Below, piece by piece: positions 61,505 to 64,000 of a stretch of DNA of 64,000 nucleotides. The notes beneath the pieces are model-generated. The model saw only the letters and a list, made by a program, of their open reading frames with translations, made no database searches and had not been told where the DNA came from. Source of the DNA: Polyangiaceae bacterium (GTDB lineage: Bacteria; Myxococcota_A; Polyangia; Polyangiales; Polyangiaceae); assembly GCA_025936115.1 (NCBI GenBank), contig JAICTZ010000003.1, positions 62,001-126,000 of the forward strand, in the 5' to 3' direction. Both the position numbers and the translations under genes were made by a program. Every line of letters begins with the position of its first letter. Position 1 is the first letter of the stretch.

Positions 61505-62817
61505 TGCGGTGCTTCCCAGTACTTGGTGGCGGTACTGATGCGCGCCTCCGCGGCGAGCAAGAAGACGCCCGACGTGGCGACGCGATCGCCCGCTTTGAGG
61601 CCCTCGAGCACCTCGTACATGCCGTCCGCCTGGTTACCGACGCGCACTTCTTGCGGGCGAAAGCGCCCCTCCCCGAGCTCGAGGAAAACGAGACGCCTCG
61701 GGCCCGTGTACACGACCGCGGACGCGGGCACCAAGACGCGCGGTTCCGAGCTCGCGGCGAGGGTCACGCTCGCGAACATGCCGGGCCGGAGCTCGAGCGC
61801 CTTGTTCGCGAGCTCGACGCGCACGCGGCCCGTTCGCGCTGCGGGATCGAGAAACGGATACACGTACGCGACCTTGGCTTCGTAGGTGCGGCCCGGTAGG
61901 TAATCGAGCGTGATGGTTGCGGCCTGTCCGACTCGCACGTGGGCGAGGTCGGCTTCGTAGACGTCCGCCTCGACCCAAACTTTGTCGAGCTTGGCGATGC
62001 GATACAGGCGCATGCCGGCGTCGACGGAGGCGCCTTCCACGACGTCCTTTTCGATCACGAAGCCGCCTGCCGGCGAGGGGAACGCGATGCTCTCCGAAGG
62101 AGTCCCGCGTCGCGCGAGCAGCTCGATCTCGGCGTCTCCGATCCCCAAGAGCTCGAGCCGCTGTCGTGCGGCGCGCGCGAGGACTTCGCCCTGAGCCGGC
62201 GCTGTCCCCGCCAAAGCGGGCGCCGTGGCCCCGGCGTGCGAGGCGAGCAAGAAGTCCTGCTCCGCGCTGAAAAGCTCGGGGCTAAAGAGCTGAAAGAGCG
62301 GTTGCCCCTTGCTCACCCGCTGTCCGGTCTGACTCACGAACAGCTTGGTGATCCAGCCGCGCACCTTCAGCGTCACGTCGGTGAGGTTCGACTCGTCGTA
62401 GGTGATGCGGCCGACGGCGCGGAACGTTTGACGGAGCGGCGCCTCGAGCACCGCCCCCACGCGCACGCCGATGAGCTGCCGCCGCGCCTCGTCGACCGTC
62501 ACGACGCCTTGCTCGTGCTGTTCGGCCGTGACGGGGACGAGCTCCATGCCGCAGATCGGGCACTTGCCCGGCTTCTTCTCGTTGACCGACGGGTGCATGG
62601 GGCACGTGTAGTGGTCGATGACCGGAGCGGCACTCGACGCGTGCACGTGCGCGGGCGCGGAGGCGGACGGCTCGGCGTGAGAAGCGGCCGAATTCTTGCC
62701 GCCGAACCAGCGCCTGAGCTCGCTCTGAAAGACGATGCCCAAGACGACGAGCACCGCGATGAAAGCGGCTGTTCCGAGACGGCGGGCGCCTGGGCGCTCG
62801 GGCAGAGGGTCGGTCAT
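61501..62817 (-). CDS. cusB: CusB-type periplasmic adaptor with N-terminal heavy-metal-binding domain
   Basis: A 438-residue membrane-fusion protein. An N-terminal membrane anchor (TAAFIAVLVVLGIVFQSEL) and a His/Ala tether are followed by a heavy-metal-binding domain, YTCPMHPSVNEKKPGKCPICGMELVP, then lipoyl/barrel/coil adaptor segments. It would collect periplasmic metal and link CusA to the outer-membrane channel. The start at ATG 62817 overlaps the channel gene stop; a longer frame to 62835 lies inside that gene. Confidence 0.92.
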   Translation of the reverse strand: MTDPLPERPGARRLGTAAFIAVLVVLGIVFQSELRRWFGGKNSAASHAEPSASAPAHVHASSAAPVIDHYTCPMHPSVNEKKPGKCPICGMELVPVTAEQHEQGVVTVDEARRQLIGVRVGAVLEAPLRQTFRAVGRITYDESNLTDVTLKVRGWITKLFVSQTGQRVSKGQPLFQLFSPELFSAEQDFLLASHAGATAPALAGTAPAQGEVLARAARQRLELLGIGDAEIELLARRGTPSESIAFPSPAGGFVIEKDVVEGASVDAGMRLYRIAKLDKVWVEADVYEADLAHVRVGQAATITLDYLPGRTYEAKVAYVYPFLDPAARTGRVRVELANKALELRPGMFASVTLAASSEPRVLVPASAVVYTGPRRLVFLELGEGRFRPQEVRVGNQADGMYEVLEGLKAGDRVATSGVFLLAAEARISTATKYWEAPQ

Positions 62818-64000
62818 CGCGATGCTTCTTTCCAATCGAGGGCCGGAATGCGCCCGAGCGCGCGGTCGAGCTCGGCGCGACGCACCCCGTAAGCGGCGCG
62901 CTCCACTTGATAGTCGAGCTCGACACGGCGAAGGTTCCGCTCGGCGTCGACCACGGAAACGAAGGGATTCTGCGACGTCGAAAAGCCAGCGCGCGCCGCG
63001 TCGATTTGTTGTTGGGCGACGGGCAGGAGCCGCTTTTCATAGAGTTCGAGGACGTGCCTCGACTCCGTGAGTTGCTTCAAAGAGACGAAGACTTGCGTGC
63101 GCGCGGCGTCCGAGAGCCGCGCGGCGTCATGTTCGAACTGCGCGTGCATGGCGCGCGCTTCGTCCGCGGCGCCGGCGCGCCGGCCGCGCTGGATCGGCAC
63201 GTTGAGCCCGACTCCCACCATCCAGCGGTGTTCGGGCATGTCCCACATGGAATTGTACGAGGTCGAAAGCGTAAAGTCGGGATAACCCTCGCGCTCCGCT
63301 CGTTCTCCGCGCGCGGCTTCGGCGCGCGCGCGCTCCCGGACGGCGACGATATCGGGCCGGTGCTCCACCGCCTCTCCTTGAAGGCGCGTGCTCGGCGCGT
63401 CGGGAACGTCGGGAACGGGGAGCTCGGCGACGGGCGGCGGCAGCGCGAGCTCCGGCGCTCGATGCAAGAGTTCGTTCATTTGCGCTACCGTCACGTCACG
63501 CTCGGTCGCGAGCATCACGGCGTCGTGCTCGAGGTGCGTGAGCTCGGCCTCGGCCTGGAGCGCGTCTTGAACCGATCCGCGCCCCGAAGCGAATTGTGCG
63601 GCCGCCGCGCTGCGCATCGACTGCATCAGCGCGATGTGCTGCGCGTTGATCTCGAGCGAGCGCGTCGTGACGAAGTACTGGTCGTAGAGTGTGACGGCGC
63701 TCAGCGCGAGCTCACGCTCTACGGCTTCGTAATCGGACTTCGCGGCTTCGGCTTCTGCGCTCGCGGCCGCTTGCTCGAGCGCGCGTTTTCCGAACCAGGG
63801 TAGCTTCTGACTGAGCGCCACCTCGTAGCCGAACGGCGCGTGGCTCGAGCCGATCGACAGCGGCGCGACGCCGACCTCCAGCATGGGGTCCTCGAAACTG
63901 CCCGCCTGCTCGGTGCGCGCGAGCGCCGCACGAACCCCGCTCCTTGCGCTTTCGATACTCGGATTGCGCTGCAGCACGTCCCGCACGAACGCTCCGCGTT
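62814..64000 (-). CDS. CusC/TolC-type outer-membrane efflux channel, N-terminus cut by the window edge
   Basis: The frame is open to base 64000, so the start and any signal peptide lie outside. About 395 residues are visible, with two repeats of the OEP fold: helices of the RNPSIESARSGVRAAL type near the edge and EHRPDIVAVRERARAEAARGERAEREGYPDFTLS in the middle. It would form the outer-membrane exit of the CusCBA complex. A GTG at 63986 could give a spurious internal start. It overlaps the cusB-like gene. Confidence 0.88.
   Translation of the reverse strand, partial: RGAFVRDVLQRNPSIESARSGVRAALARTEQAGSFEDPMLEVGVAPLSIGSSHAPFGYEVALSQKLPWFGKRALEQAAASAEAEAAKSDYEAVERELALSAVTLYDQYFVTTRSLEINAQHIALMQSMRSAAAAQFASGRGSVQDALQAEAELTHLEHDAVMLATERDVTVAQMNELLHRAPELALPPPVAELPVPDVPDAPSTRLQGEAVEHRPDIVAVRERARAEAARGERAEREGYPDFTLSTSYNSMWDMPEHRWMVGVGLNVPIQRGRRAGAADEARAMHAQFEHDAARLSDAARTQVFVSLKQLTESRHVLELYEKRLLPVAQQQIDAARAGFSTSQNPFVSVVDAERNLRRVELDYQVERAAYGVRRAELDRALGRIPALDWKEASR

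Overview
The window is high-GC DNA with very tight operons (many ATGA, GTGA and TGATG start/stop overlaps). It most likely comes from a myxobacterium (Myxococcota, probably the Polyangiales side). The main reasons are lipoproteins with long Gly/Ser/Thr-rich linkers, a MYXO-CTERM-like sorting tail on a glycosidase (end of the CDS at 26666-28618), a soluble chemoreceptor grouped with a HEAT-repeat protein in a chemosensory cluster, and a clade II (Sec-type) nitrous oxide reductase. No tRNA, rRNA, CRISPR array, transposase or integrase was seen.

Layout. (1) 1-330: the start of a lipoprotein leaving the left edge. (2) 626-4893: a six-gene operon for a dedicated acyl-chain pathway: enoyl-ACP reductase, FabA-like and FabZ-like dehydratases, ketosynthase, ACP and a PlsC-type acyltransferase. 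It has no ketoreductase of its own. (3) 4954-16338: a denitrification island with NnrS, a Crp/Fnr regulator, a radical SAM/SPASM protein, a YwiC-like protein, then nosZ-nosB-nosD-nosF-nosL-nosY-cytochrome c and a hemerythrin-like protein. (4) 16347-22081: a large membrane protein and two secreted lipoproteins on the minus strand. (5) 22479-30470: an arabinoxylan-degradation locus (GH54, outer-membrane barrel, M90 peptidase, GH43-CBM6, GH30). (6) 30619-36812: a methyltransferase, then an Mla/Pqi-type lipid-transport operon (STAS-MlaE fusion, MlaF, MlaD, auxiliary lipoprotein, FadL-like barrel). (7) 36864-38768: ArsR, ArsM and an ECF sigma factor. (8) 38731-51233: a short-chain dehydrogenase, a hybrid histidine kinase, and a chemosensory operon (CheY-CheA-CheW-MCP-HEAT-CheR-CheB). 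(9) 51292-56364: an exported superoxide dismutase, a frameshifted GAF-spermidine-synthase-like gene and two FAD monooxygenases. (10) 56487-64000: a LuxR-type regulator and a CusCBA-type copper/silver efflux operon that runs off the right edge.

How the genes fit together. In the nos island the Crp/Fnr protein probably controls the set. NosZ reduces N2O, NosDFY and NosL supply copper, and the monohaem lipoprotein probably delivers electrons. In the xylan locus the enzymes are tethered to the cell surface by lipid anchors or a MYXO-CTERM tail, and the barrel probably admits the released sugars. In the Mla-type operon the ABC transporter, MCE protein and lipoprotein should move lipid across the periplasm, with the barrel as a possible outer-membrane partner.

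The most unusual signal is a repeat of about 138 bp found twice, at 34489-34626 and 58192-58328. Each copy has two hairpins whose arms differ between copies yet stay fully paired, joined by conserved single-stranded segments. I recognise no known family, and both copies overlap the apparent N-terminus of a gene. A second is a perfect 7-2-7 palindrome at 56461-56476 beside a LuxR-type regulator gene.
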